A stretch of 64,000 nt of DNA, taken from Pohlia nutans. Lineage: Eukaryota; Streptophyta; Bryopsida; Bryales; Mniaceae. The stretch covers positions 13,981,001 to 14,045,000 of the forward strand of contig CM040088.1 of the NCBI GenBank assembly GCA_022496805.1, read 5' to 3'. This document shows, piece after piece, positions 36,727-48,951 of the stretch; the stretch's first letter is position 1, and the number at the start of each line of letters is the position of its first letter. Made by a program: the position numbers and the translations under genes. Below the pieces are notes generated by a model. It saw only the letters and a program-made list of their open reading frames with translations, did not search any database and was not told the origin of the DNA.

Positions 36727-36846
36727 GGAAGGTCTATAAAACACATGAAATACATTAGTGCTTTGAGCTGCATAACATTGAAATCATCATGCAATGAGCA
36801 AATTTGAATCCAATCAAACTTACTTACTCTAACGTCTTCTCTTGAT

Positions 36847-37946
36847 CTAGGTCGGTATGATCTCCATGGTGTCCGGATCCTGAGAGCGCTTCGATGCAGA
36901 AGGCCGTGGTGTAGAGGATGTAGCCTTTGCACGCACGAGAGGAGCGATAAGTGCATCATATATAGCTTTGTCCTCCTCCAAAACCACAATGTGACGGTTG
37001 ACATTCCTGCATGCATGAATTGAAGCGCCTGAAACAAACATAGAGAGTTTATAAGAACAACGTTTATGAATTAAAGGAATGACGTCAACAATATAGAATG
37101 AATTCAATGAGAATGGATGGACTTGAAGTTACCGGTCATGGCGTTGCAGTCAACAACAATGTCTCCCGGTTTAGAGCAAGCCTCAATGAAAACTTGTCAA
37201 AAGCCTTTGCTCTTTTTGCGCGGTCTACGCCAGGGCCTACTTCCGTCCATTGCCTGGTCGGATTTGGTGGTGTAGTTCTACAGCCACTTGTCTGATCCAA
37301 TGTCCACTCCGACCTTGTTCATAGACGAAACATGATTGAATTCGAAGTTGGATCTCTCCTTCTTCACCAGAAGGTAGGCTCCGAATCTCTGCGTTTGGAA
37401 CACCACAAGACCAAAAAAAAAATGACATATCATATAGTGAACGATATGAAACCGACACATAAAAGAAATGATAGAGTTTGATAGAAAGGCAAAGGGATAA
37501 CATACCGTCAACTGCTCATTAGCCGGATAACACAAATGCAAACGATTCATGCACACCCAATTTTTCCGTTCCACAAATCCATAAGTTTCTGCGTAACCGA
37601 GAACGGCTGACTTCGTTGCCACGTCGTAAGGGTGGATGACCACGATGGCTCCATCGTCCTAAAGGTGGTTATCTGCGAACTCAAAAATGGCTTCGAAATT
37701 GGCTGGTGAAAACCTGTTCCAACATGGGACCTCGTTGGAAGGGTCAGATACAGTCGAGACGCGCAAATCCTCTTGGTAGTCCACCAACATGAGGTCAACA
37801 GTGCCCTTTGCATTGCGGTGACCATTGAACATGCGATCCCGATCTCCACGATGTTGTATCATATGTTTAGATAAGAAGCTAAATGCGTTAGAGAACTCGG
37901 GATGTATTTTTCTAAGCAAGTGAGGTTGGATGTGGCAAAAAAACAA
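36847..37946 (-). pseudogene. DNA N4/N6-methylase-like pseudogene (three in-frame stops)
   Basis: Three exon blocks join in one frame across two GT-AG introns: 37,506 to about 37,946; 37,133-37,388; and 36,847-37,028. The first block holds GTVDLMLVDYQED (catalytic-strand position, but without the DPPY/SPPY signature) and then GAIVVIHPYD. The second ends SKPGDIVVDCNAMTG and the third continues ASIHACRNVNRHIVVLEEDKAIYDAL, which together read as the SAM-binding loop of the N6_N4 methylase fold. The order catalytic motif, then SAM motif, is that of beta-class DNA methylases. Stops: TAG 37,659-37,661, TAG 37,278-37,280, TGA 37,197-37,199. The frame is otherwise intact. It lies against a CACTA terminus, so capture by a transposon is possible. 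It starts without ATG, so the 5' part is missing or unrecognised. Not functional as it stands. Confidence 0.6.
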
Positions 37947-38315
37947 TGTTGAAAGTCGAGCAATACCTTATCAAAAGCAAGCGTATTTAAAATAAATTTG
38001 AGTAAGTTTTGTGTGAACTTTTTTTTTCAAATTTATTTGTTTTTTGACCAACATTTGCAATGATCTTTACTAAATCCAATAACATAAAATTTGGTTCCAT
38101 TTGAATTATATTAACTTCAATATGATCCATTAAATTTTTCATTTTAAAATGGTGAATCTTTGGTCTTTTAAGGACTAAATATCATCTTTAGTTAAATCAT
38201 ATATTTTAAAAATATCCAACTTAATATAATATTTATATGCGTTGTAAAATTTTTAACAAGTTTTAAAAATTATTTTATTTTATTGTTGAAATCAAATGTA
38301 TTTGCCACATTAGTT

Positions 38316-38584
38316 TTAACTCCTAAAGGACTGTGGGTTTTTCTTGTTTTTGAGCATCATTTTCTCCTCTTTCTATTCATTTTCTTATGAATATGGTATT
38401 TTTTTGAAAAATTCTACTTTGCAAAGTTTAACTCGGATTGACATGATTCAAGTTAGTTGGAAAGTAGACTTTATTTCCTATTTGAAAAAATATATTTATT
38501 TATAAAACTAAAATTTTCATCTTGGACAGCCCGTAAAAAAAGGACAACGATCATAAAATGGTCGTTCGGTCACTTAGAGGTTAA
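38316..38584 (+). mobile_element. TTAA element, family C, internally deleted
   Basis: TTAA-CTCCTAAAGGACTGTGGG to CGGTCACTTAGAGG-TTAA, 269 bp. The left 100 bases match the other family C copies. Confidence 0.65.
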
Positions 38585-39182
<598 letters not shown>

Positions 39183-39188
39183 GGTAAG

Positions 39189-39426
39189 GTCATCAGGAAT
39201 TTAGGATCGCACTAATTTTTAACGATTTTTGTGCGATATCCAATATTTCATGGATTTGTACATTTTTCGCACGGATTCCACACGGATTTTGCGCTAATTC
39301 CACACTGAATCCTGTAGAATCCGTGCGGAATTAGCGCAAAATCCGTGCAAAAAATATACGAACCGATGAAATATCGGATGTCGCACAAAAATCATTTAAA
39401 ATCCGTGGGGTCCTAAATTCCTGATG
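39189..39426. mobile_element. Fold-back (palindromic) element
   Basis: Nearly the whole 238 bases pair with themselves: CATCAGGAATTTAGGA at the left and TCCTAAATTCCTGATG at the right, with matching inner blocks (for example CGCACGGATT / AATCCGTGC) and a loop near 39,310. Such hairpins are typical of MITEs and can give small RNAs. No target duplication is certain. Confidence 0.65.
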
Positions 39427-40029
39427 GTGGGGAGTGACATGTGGTGGCAGGCTATGAGCCAAACCATGTGATCCGCAAGTCCCTACGTATTTCCTAGCCA
39501 AATGTCCACAACGCACAGGTGAAGTGGGGGCCAAACTATTTTGAGCACCTTTTTTTGCACCTCAAAAACTTTACAACTCCAATTTATTTTAAGCATCTGA
39601 CTCATATACTTGTTATGAGAAGTCACCCTCTCTTTTGCCAAACCAAGGTCGAGCACCCCTAGTTACAGACGACTTTATGGATAACTCTAATACAAGAACC
39701 TCAATCAAACCCATTTTTGTCAGTTTGGGTAGCCCTCACGGTCACCCGGTCACCGACTTGGCTCTTATGCAACCGGTCATGGAAACGGGTATCAAGTGCG
39801 TGTACCTGGGGACGATCCCCTGTGATCCTGGCTCCGGGTATGAGAATGGATAAACCCTTCATCATCCGAACTGCCCACTCTGTGTTTCCTAAAACCCTGC
39901 GAATCCTGTTGCTCGCATTGATCATTGCAAGTAGCTCCTCATTGCATTCCACCATAGCCATCGCTGCACTGCCATTATGCTGCCATCCTCCTCGTAATTG
40001 GTAAAAAACCTCCGTGCATTTCGATCAAA

Positions 40030-42855
40030 ATGGCCATGGCTGGCCACCTGCTGCAGCTCAAGCAGCCGGGGCGATGGAGCTTGAGCTCCGACTCGTCGAA
40101 TTCCGTGAGGGCCAAAGCACGTCCAACGCAATGCGGCACTCGTTCGAAGGCGAGAATTTCGAGTATGCGGTTTGGAGGCGTAAGCTTGCGACATGGCTTT
40201 GTGCTGAAGTCGGACGGATTTTGCAATTTAGGGTTTGGTGGTCGAGCTGTTACTGCTGCTGCTGCTGCTGCCGGAGGCGAGGGCGAAGCGACAGAGGTGG
40301 AGGTTGTAACTGATGAAGTTGAGCCAGAGGAGAATAGCAACTTCCCGGCCGAATTCAAGGAGTTGATCGTGGATCGTGGTGATCCTCCCAACCTCTATCT
40401 CTATGCAGCTGGTGAGGCTTCTTGCTCATGCTTTTGACCCTAAAACCTAAACCGTTCTTCAAGCTTATGACAGAGATTGCCTTGGGAGCAAATTTGTGTT
40501 CAATTACAGGTCTACCACTTCGTGTTCAATATTCATACTAGTTTCTTGCATATTGAGACTGTATCGCTCATTCATAAATTGGTTGTGGAGGCTTTGCTTA
40601 TGCTTTTGGTCCTTTTTCCATCAAGTCCGTTCTTCAAGCTTATGACAGAGATTGCCTTGGGAGCAAATTTGTGTTCAATTACGGGTCTATCACTTCGTGT
40701 TCAATATTCATAGTCGTTTCTTGCATATTGAGACTGTATCGCTCATACAAATGTATTCATAAATTGGTTGTGGAGGCTTTATTGTGTCTTTTTCAGTGTT
40801 TTCTGCATCCTTCCACAGCCTTTCTCAAATACCATTGTAAGAGCCAAGTTCCATGGGTTTGAGAAGTTGCCCATGGAAGTAGGCAAGGGGAGGGAAAAGT
40901 GGAACTTGGGTTTGTCTCATACCCGGCCATGAAGTTGTGCACTTTCCATGGACTTGCTTGAGGTGAAACATGAAAAAATTTGATTGGTTAGGAGGAAGTT
41001 GCCATGAAGTCTTGGGCTTGATAACCCTCCATACTTCATCTCCATACTTCATGACAACTTCATGACTACTTTCACAAAAGCTCACTTGAAATGTGGAACT
41101 TGGTCCCCGAAGTCCCTCAAAACTTGTCTTTTAGTGAGATACTTCACCCATGGAACTTGGCCCTAAGACACCCGGTGAAGGCCTACCAACCTCAACATGT
41201 TATTTGAATGTTTGCTGGAAATGTGGAGCTGCAGGGTTTGTTGTGGTCGTCTTAATGCGGGACGTCATTCTCCAAGAGTTTGCTAGCTGGGGGATTAACT
41301 TCGCCCGAATCGTATTATACATCGCAGAAGGCATAACGGTTAGTGTTTTTCCTTCGTTTTCCTGTCACATTTTTCACCCTCGTTGTTGTATAAGTGTCTG
41401 TTTCGTCACGGTGAACTTAGCTTTTGGCACTTGCTTAACATCCCACACCCGAGAATTTCAGGTCTACAGCTATGTATAGTTGGTAATCACCTGAATGGCC
41501 AAGCATTCATGGTTTGAAAGTGACCAATTTAATTGGTCATATTGTGAAAAGTATAATAATTCAGATGGGGCCAAATTTTATAATGCTAGAATCAATGAAG
41601 AACATCGCATGTTTTGTTAAAAAATTAAACATAATTGGAGAAAAGAAAGTCTTCATATGACGACCTCAAAATGGCTTAAAAAACATGAGGTTTAACCCCT
41701 AAAGGACCAAGGATTCATGGTTTTAAAATGGCAAATTCAATCGATTGTATTGTGAAAAATATAATTCAGATGGGACCAAATTTTAAATCCCCGGAATCAT
41801 TGAAGGAACATTGCATGTGTTGGTTGAAAAGAAAAGAAATTTGAACAAAAGAAACTCCACATAGGACCTTCTCAAAAATGCTAAAAAAGAGTTGAGGTCC
41901 AATTTGGGCTTCTTGGTCCTTTAGGAGTAGAACCTTGGCTTCCGATTCCAGCGGCAGTGATTATTAGGAACACTCACAGGATGTGTGCATGCCAAAAATG
42001 TTGGCCCAATTTATACATTTACAGTTTGTTCAGAAGAATGTAACTTAAATGGTTTTCAATTTTCAATATCTCAAATTGAACATTCAAGTCAATATTCACT
42101 AAGTACCCTTGTTTTGTTAATGCGAGCAATAGATTCTAGTAAGTATAAAATGTAGAATACTAAAAGACTTGTGATACTAGTATAATAATTGTGAAATGAT
42201 ATTTAAATGATACTTTGAAGCCAGATTTTGTTAATCGAAGAAAGAATTTGGATCCCAATTGCAGATGGGATTCAGTAAACTGATGGAGGTGGGAGCAGAG
42301 CCCATGGCTTTGTTGATGGCGGTAGCAACCTGGGCAGCAACGGCAGTCGGCAATGTGTATACTCTCATGGTTGATTCCCCTGTCAGATCTCTCGCCAATA
42401 CCTTGTTTCTCTCTTTAGCAGTTCTTAGCATTGGAGATGCAACGACGTGTGAAGTGAAGGGCTCTCGGTCCCAGTTGGTGGGCATTGCAGCAGCAGTCGG
42501 TTTGGCTGGGGTCTTGGAGGTTATCCCTGCCGACCTAATGGTATTCTCCTTGCTCGCCCTCACGGCTTTTGCAAGCTTCATCCAGAAGGCCGATCTTGTG
42601 ACAGTTTTCATGCCAGCAACAGTGACTTTTGTTGCAATTTCTGCACCTCTAATACGAGCTGCTGCGTTTGGATTATTCCTTGCCACATCAATTTACGCCA
42701 ATTGGAGATCTGCACGACAACCGGAGCAGACGCTGGTTGCAGGAAATAATCTGTCACCTGTGTTCACAGCCATTACCGCCTCGATTTGCATCAGTTTATC
42801 GGCAAGATTCTTATACTTTCGCACAGTGAAGTGGCTCGTGTTAAGGAGTGCGTAG
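40030..42855 (+). CDS. Predicted plastid-targeted multi-pass membrane protein
   Basis: Three exons, 40,030-40,411, 41,235-41,338 and 42,265-42,855, join in frame by GT-AG introns to give about 358 residues. Residues 1-75 are rich in Ser, Arg and Ala with few acids (transit peptide-like). An Ala run (AVTAAAAAAGG) and an acidic Glu/Val stretch precede a soluble piece ending DPPNLYLYAAG. From exon 2 on the protein is hydrophobic: FVVVVLM, then in exon 3 several membrane segments (PMALLMAVATWAATAV, LANTLFLSLAVLSI, LVGIAAAVGLAGVLEVI, VFSLLALTAFASF, VFMPATVTFVAISA). I do not recognise the family, and function is open. Intron 1 contains a 177-bp tandem duplication and a Harbinger-like MITE; intron 2 contains TTAA elements. 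Confidence 0.75.
40452..40805 (+). repeat. 177-bp tandem duplication in intron 1
   Basis: The block starting GTTCTTCAAGCTTATGACAG (40,452) recurs at 40,629 with few changes, including the CTTCGTGTTCAATATTCAT segment. It is intronic. Confidence 0.8.
40838..41164 (+). mobile_element. Harbinger/Tourist-like MITE, copy 2
   Basis: TAA-GAGCCAAGTTCCATGGGT at the left and ACCCATGGAACTTGGCCC-TAA at the right, so TAA is duplicated. Inverse orientation to the P450 intron copy. It lies in intron 1 of the membrane-protein gene. Confidence 0.75.
41692..41937 (+). mobile_element. TTAA element, family D, copy 1
   Basis: TTAA-CCCCTAAAGGACCAAGG to CTTCTTGGTCCTTTAGG; the right TTAA has decayed to GTAG. About 240 bp, intronic. 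A still older truncated relative precedes it (about 41,490-41,690). Confidence 0.6.
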
Positions 42856-43212
42856 AGAGCAACATTAGAAAGAGGGCGGGAATGTGCAATATAGGACAGA
42901 AACTTGCAAACCTTAGACTCTAGTTTACGAAATTCAATACCTTGATTATCATGATATAATAAACTCTTTTTTTGTGGTTGTACAAACGCTGTGTGACATG
43001 ACCTTTTTTACTGTGTGATTATCTATGTAACTTCCGTTTCTTTCACCCTCGTTGCGTGGGTGCTCACCAAGGAATATTCGAAAGTAGATGCTTTTTCTGT
43101 GTCCTTGACAGGAGTGTGTTCTCTGTATCAAAGGCAGGGTGGTGTCGGTACCGTGACGTTGTATAATTTCTGCAGTAAGCAGTTTTAGGGTTCTATACGA
43201 GAATTTTCGGCT
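42856..43212. other. Intergenic: 3' UTR of the membrane-protein gene and promoter of the phosphatase gene
   Basis: 357 bases between the two genes, holding the 3' UTR (AT-rich, TGATATAATAAAC near 42,951) and the upstream region of the next gene. I see no certain TATA box. Confidence 0.45.
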
Positions 43213-46200
43213 ATGGAGCGAGGAAGGAATCTTGTCACTTTTTGGAGCCTGGTCTTTGTCTGGGTAGTAGTATTTGCTGTGGCGACAGGTACCACGGAGG
43301 CTCGGAGACCACGCGTTCCTGCACCGATTCTTCGTTTCGGCAAAGATGGGACCTTCAAGATTGTGCAGGTTGAGAGCGAATCTGCCCCTGTTTGAGTTCG
43401 CAATAGTTGAATTTTTGTTTGCTATTCTGAAATAAGGGAATCGAGGTTTTTTTTTGTTTTTTCTTTGTGTTTTTTGAAACAAGGGAATTAAGGTTTGGGT
43501 TTGTTGTGTAGGTTGCCGACATGCATTACGCAAACGGCGCCGCCACAACGTGCCAGGACGTGTTGCCGGAGCAGTTCGACACGTGCTCGGACCTTAACAC
43601 CACTGCCTTCCTCAAGCGCGTCATTGCGGACGAGAATCCCGATTTGCTTGTGTTCTCAGGTAACGCAACAAACAGTTCCAAGTCCCTCGTAGAGTTGAAT
43701 CTTTTCGTCAGGCCTGAATTCATGTTGAAAATATTATATTTTGGAATGCATTAGAGTTATCATTATGTAAAGCTAAGGAGTCTCTCTTATCTTGTGTCAG
43801 TAAAGAGAAAGGGTGAGCCTAAGGTAGGAAGTTTGTGGATTCATACCTCTACTCCCTCTGTCCGGAAATAACTGCCCTAGTTTTTGGCGTGTTTTAATTT
43901 AACGCCTTTTTTTTTGGCCAAAAAATCCATCTCAGTACTCGAAAAATGGTCTATAAAATGTAGGTTTGTGTCACTCTCATAGTCTGCCCCGTTTGAAGTG
44001 GTCAGGCCTCACGTTTGAAGTATAAAACATAGGACAAATGTTGCAAAAAGAAAAATGCCAAAAACTATTTCCGGACAGAGGGAGTATGAGTTATGATAAC
44101 TCTATTTTGTTGGAGGGTGGCTCTGACTTTCGACGTCTAAGTATTATTCATCTTTTTAAAGGCCATGTGTGCCCACCCTGCAATTGCTTTGCTCTCAATC
44201 TTTAAGTAATAATTGAGCTCCAGGCATCCTAGAGAAGCATATTCCTTTTCTCCACAGGAAGGAAGGAAATTACCGTGATACATGATATGATGGGAACACT
44301 GCTTTTGTTAAAAATGCACATGCAACGTGAAAAGTACACATGGCACAAAATTATGATTATCAATTTTATAGGGTTGACAATCACTAACCCGTATATCGTG
44401 TAGTTTTTTGTTTTTTTAAAGTGCAAAATTGGTGTGCATTTTTAATGAAAGTGGTGTTTGGGGTTTTTGTAGGAGATAACATATTTCAGGAGGATTGCGA
44501 GGATGCAGTGGCATCTATGAACATGGCCTTTGCACCGGCGATCGAAGCGAAGATTCCATGGGCTGCAGTCCTGGGCAACCATGACCAAGAAGGAAAGCTG
44601 TCTCGAAAAGGGGTGATGTCTTACATCACGAGCATGGACTACACGGTTTCCAAAGTCAATCCGAGGAGTCACAGTATTGATGGATTCGGCAACTATTTCC
44701 TGGAGGTTTTTGGAGCAGCAGGATCACCGCTGCAAAACAAAAGCGTGATGAACTTGTACTTGCTGGATAGTGGCGATTACTCCCTCATCAGCAGAGTCGG
44801 AGGCTATGGTTGGATACACGAGACGCAGTCCACATGGGTCAAAGCAGTTGCCAAGAAACTGCAGGTGAGTGCTGTTTACAAGAAACCTCCTTGCATTAGA
44901 GCATCCACACCCTTCACTGAATGAACCCTTGACTCTAAAAACTGGATGAAATATGCTTGTATTTAATGCTGTTTTTACAGGGCCGGTGAGAGAGCCACGG
45001 AATATGAGTGATACGTCCCTCTGATACGTCCCTCTATAGCTAATTTGAGCTAATTTGAGGAAGGGCTCGGTATCCTAGATTGATGGACAATAATGATTAC
45101 CCATGTATAGTGATTGTGATTGGTTCACGCACTACATAGAAGGTCATATAGTGGTTCAAGGGTGTGGAGACGATAGCTTGTGACACTTGGATGTGATTAT
45201 AGTGGTGAAGGGGTGAATTGAAAGGAGAAAAGTGCAGATGGTCTTGGTCTTAGGAGTACACATAAGAGTACACATAAGATGTACACATAAGAGTACACAT
45301 AAGAGAAGGGTTCCATCATTAGACTCCTTAGTTTTAATTTTATTTATTTTTTGCAATTAACTCCTAAAGGATCAAGGATTCATGGTTTTAAAATGATAAA
45401 TCCATATTGTGAACATAATTCAGATGAGACCAAATTTTATATCACTGGAATTTTATATCAATGAAGAACATTGCATGTGTTAGTAACAAAAAGAAAATCT
45501 GAACTAACGGAAGTCCACATAGAACCTATTCAAAACTACAAAAACAACATGAGGCCCAATTTGGGCTTCTTGGTCCTTTAGGGCAAAATTAGGGCAAATT
45601 CTACTATGTAGAACTTTGAATATTTATAACTTAAATTAGGGCAAATTCTACTATGTAGAACTTTGAATATTCATAAGGTATTCATAACAAAAAGCTTTTG
45701 AATCCCCATTCAATTTTCAATGAGAGAAAATCAAAATAAAATCAAAAGTAACAATACTCAATTGCTTAAGTGGATGGTTTTGAATGTGTCGTTAGCATGA
45801 AGTCTTTGGGCATTGCATGAATAAATTATTGATTATAGGTGTACTGAAAAGCAACCCTAGGCTTTCGTTTTTCGTTTTCAGGTTTTGTACATTTTAGACA
45901 AGGGTTGCTTTTGGGTAAGGGTCACACTTAGGTGTAATTAGTTTACACTAGTAGAAATCTTGTCAAATGTGACCCGTCTTTAACGACTAAATTCTGTTGT
46001 GACTAAATTTTGTTGTGACTTGTCCATAGTGACACAAATTGTAAGGTGTGCAACTAACCTCCAGAATTGGGTATGCAATTAACCGCAGGCCGCACTAGCG
46101 TTAGCATACTTCCACATCCCACTACCGGAGTTCAGTAATTTGGAGCCGGGCAGTATCACAGGCATCAAGCAGGAAGGAATCTCCTCAGCCAGTATCAACT

Positions 46201-47041
46201 CAGGGTTTCTCACCACATTGCTGGAGGATGGCGATGTCAAGGCCGCCTTCGTAGGACACGATCATGTCAATGACTTCTGCGGCGATGTTCACGGTATGTG
46301 AATTGCCTACATTCCCTAGCTCATTTATATCGTTTTTCCCCTTGTTTTTTTTGCTTATGTAACATTTTATGCAGCCTCACTTTTCTATTTCAAAAAATCA
46401 AGTGAAAACCTCAACACACAACTTGGGATAGTAAATGAGACCATGCATGTTCCTCAAGTTTATTGTCATGTCTTTGGCCACACAACATGTGAAACCATCT
46501 ATTTGTTGCAAGACCATGTCTATTTGCCATGAGATTGTATCTCCTTGTCATGTTTATTGTCATGGGGTGCACACCAACTTTAATGAAATCTTGGAGAAAG
46601 AGATTTGACTGTGGTGATGACATGGTAGGAAGAAAATTTGGGTGACGTGAAGATGTTTTCATGTTCAGATTAACATCGAAATGAATGTCTTATCGTTACG
46701 TTTGATATTATTATTAACATGAAAACATCTTGACATCACCGGAAATGCATCATGCAAAGCTTGAGTTTCTTATAGAGTCTCATGCATGTCTAATTCAGAG
46801 AGGTCAAATGTTTTGGTGTGCAGGTATAAAATTATGCTACGCAGGGGGGTTTGGCTACCATGCATATGGGAAGGCGGGATGGGACAGACGTACCAGGGTG
46901 GTGACTGCAACGCTTGACAGGGATGAGAATGGTGAGTGGCAAGGTGTTGGATCGGTAGACACCTATAAACGGCTTGATAACGAGAATTTTGACACTCTTG
47001 ACAGAGAATCTGTGTGGAGGAATAGCATCAGCAAGTCCTGA
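43213..47041 (+). CDS. Purple acid phosphatase-like protein, PAP28/29 type
   Basis: Five exons, 43,213-43,368, 43,512-43,659, 44,473-44,864, 46,089-46,293 and 46,824-47,041, join in frame to about 372 residues. Residues 1-30 form a signal peptide (WSLVFVWVVVFAVATG). The metallophosphoesterase blocks follow in order: VADMHYA (motif I, Asp), SGDNIF (motif II), LGNHDQE (motif III), AYFHIPL (motif IV) and VGHDHVN (motif V). The GFGYHAYGKAGW block near the end is typical of the short PAP28/29 group. Members are secreted or vacuolar metal-dependent phosphoesterases; several are called probable inactive because the metal-bridging Tyr of classical PAPs is not in motif II, and here too motif II is GDNI. 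The loop between exons 3 and 4 is shorter than in flowering-plant relatives, so a micro-exon may be missed. Introns carry a Stowaway MITE and TTAA elements. Confidence 0.9.
43852..44084. mobile_element. Stowaway MITE (Tc1/mariner type)
   Basis: Perfect 19-bp inverted ends CTCCCTCTGTCCGGAAATA flanked by TA on both sides, 233 bp, in intron 2 of the phosphatase gene. CTCCCTCxGTCC ends with a TA duplication are diagnostic of Stowaway. Confidence 0.92.
45357..45594 (+). mobile_element. TTAA element, family D, copy 2
   Basis: TTAA-CTCCTAAAGGATCAAGG to CTTCTTGGTCCTTTAGGG in intron 3 of the phosphatase gene. The right TTAA is degraded. Confidence 0.6.
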
Positions 47042-47479
47042 AGAAAATCGGGTTTTTGTGCACACGCTGGCTCGGTTGTAGATCTCTATTATGTGCACAC
47101 AACTTTGGTATCGTAACTGTACGTACCTATGTATGTATAATAAGGCATGTTCCCACTTGGTGTTAAGATTGATATAGTTTAAAACTGTACCTAAATTCAT
47201 TTCTAAGATGCTCACTAACATCACTCCTAATACCAAGTGAGAATATACTTTTAACCCTTGAAAGGCCCTTGGGGTCCCTCTCTACAACTTTTATTTAGCC
47301 TTATAATTGTTCAATTGTGGTTTAATATATGAATTGTGATATATTGTTATTTACATATTATCATGATTATTAATTCTACTTTGTACTGAAAAGTGTTTGG
47401 TTATTATTGTTTTGATCAAATACCACCAACTGCAAATGCGAGAAACCTAAATGTCACAACATTATAGTGTCACAATGCA
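47042..47479. other. 3' UTR of the phosphatase gene and spacer
   Basis: The first about 120 bases form the likely 3' UTR. At 47,252 a TTAA-CCCTTGAAAGGCCC start resembles a TTAA element end, but no matching right end was found. Confidence 0.35.
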
Positions 47480-47486
47480 CAGTGTC

Positions 47487-48401
47487 ACGGGGAAGGCTAA
47501 ATCGGCTGTAGTAATGCACACCGTGGCACATGTATGGCTGCTTGTTTGGCTTGCCACGTAGCGACGCACGAATTTTACCATTGGTGTTAGCCAATAAACC
47601 TCATGGGAGATAAGCTCAGTGTCACAAACCCGCACCGGAACATTGCTTTGCCAGTGTCACGCCCTTGACAGTGCCACGTCCTTAACATTGTCACGCACTT
47701 GATAGTCTCATACTTTTGAAAGTGTTACACGACAAGAATGTGCTGAGTATCAAATCCTATCATCTTGTTCATAGCTCTGTAACTTTAAACTTTAACAAAG
47801 TGCATTTTAACATATGATCATTTGATTACTACCACGTCATTATTATTTGTGTTTTTTTTGTTTGAGATTTTAGTTGGATCCCTCATGAGAGGGGGAGGGT
47901 TGAGCTAACCAAAGAGGTACTATAAAACGAAAGCAATCCGCACCCGCTGAAAAATTGGATTAATATCATGGAGTTTGATGAACCGTGTATCAGACTAAAC
48001 TAACAAGAACAAATACAACACTTCATCTTAGCCAAAAGGCCAAACAAGATATGTTTCTTCCTTCAAACCCACAATGCTCTATACCCTCACTCTGACTGCA
48101 ATTGCCGCAAACCTCGTAGGATAACTCTACTGAACTTTCTTATTGTGTAACACTGTCAAGTGCATGACACTGTCAAAGGCGTGGCATTGTCAAAGGCGTG
48201 ACACTGTCAAGTACGTAAGACTATCAAGGGCGTGACATCGGCAAGGTTGTGTCCCGGGTGCAGGTTTGTGACACTCGATTTATCTCACATGGGGTTTACT
48301 GACCTATGCTAATAGTAAAAGTCATGCGCTGCCACGTGGCAGCCGCAACTGGGCCTGCGCCACAATGTGCATTACTATGGCTGATTTAGCCTTCCCCGGA
48401 A
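47487..48401. mobile_element. Long-inverted-repeat element with 17-bp subterminal repeats
   Basis: The left start GGGGAAGGCTAAATCGGC is inverted at the right end GCTGATTTAGCCTTCCCC, and similarity continues inward for roughly 280 bases on each side. Within each arm a 17-bp motif is tandemly repeated about five times (left AGTGTCACGCCCTTGAC and variants at 47,651-47,735; right CACTGTCAAAGGCGTGA and variants at 48,151-48,245). No transposase and no clear target duplication. Superfamily unknown; long arms suggest a Mutator-like or fold-back type. Confidence 0.7.
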
Positions 48402-48448
48402 GAGACAAGGCTCTGATCCCGCAAAAAATTGTATATTATTTTCGAAAT

Positions 48449-48673
48449 TTACCTTGCAGCATTCCAAGAACGCAACGCAAGTGCTGCAGCTTCTTGGTGT
48501 GAATGGGCTATGAATATTATGGTTGACTTGACTAGCGTTGACTTGTCCTGTACAAGTGATGCTTTCCAATTCTGAAACATGTGTTTGAGACGATCCATCT
48601 TTTCAACATACAAACGGCACTCGTCACCCACCACAATGTACGTAGGTGAGATTGTCAACGATGTAGGAAACAC
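48449..48673 (-). CDS. Possible first exon of an unrecognised divergent gene
   Basis: ATG at 48,673 opens a frame (MFPTSLTISPTYIVVGDECR...) that ends in a good donor (GCAAG/GTAAAT at about 48,452). No downstream exon was found, and the element at 47,487-48,401 follows at once. It could be a decayed gene or chance. Confidence 0.2.
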   Translation of the reverse strand: MFPTSLTISPTYIVVGDECRLYVEKMDRLKHMFQNWKASLVQDKSTLVKSTIIFIAHSHQEAAALALRSWNAAR

Positions 48674-48951
48674 TGACTAGTATCTGCCGTCATGAAATCA
48701 TCACTCGTGGACCTTCCATTCCTCCTTTCAATCGTTGACTCTAGTCTTTTTCAACACCTTTGATCTCCAGTCAACCAACCAACGATGCCGTTTTTTGACT
48801 CACCGCTGTTGTACATTTGCTTTTCCTCAAAACAATCCACCCTCCGTTTCATTCCGAGTACTTCTTTGATCGACCAGTCGTGCACAGTATGATGTTTGCA
48901 AGGATCATCGCCAACTAGTGTCAATTTCTGAGAGTAAGTTAAGTTAGAGCG

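Noticed and set aside
42949..43548. 199-codon minus-strand frame across the phosphatase promoter and first exons
   Set aside because: Antisense to well-supported exons of the phosphatase gene; no domain.
45947..46060. CACTAGTAGAAA motif in phosphatase intron 3
   Set aside because: Looks like one CACTA end, but no partner end or target duplication was located.
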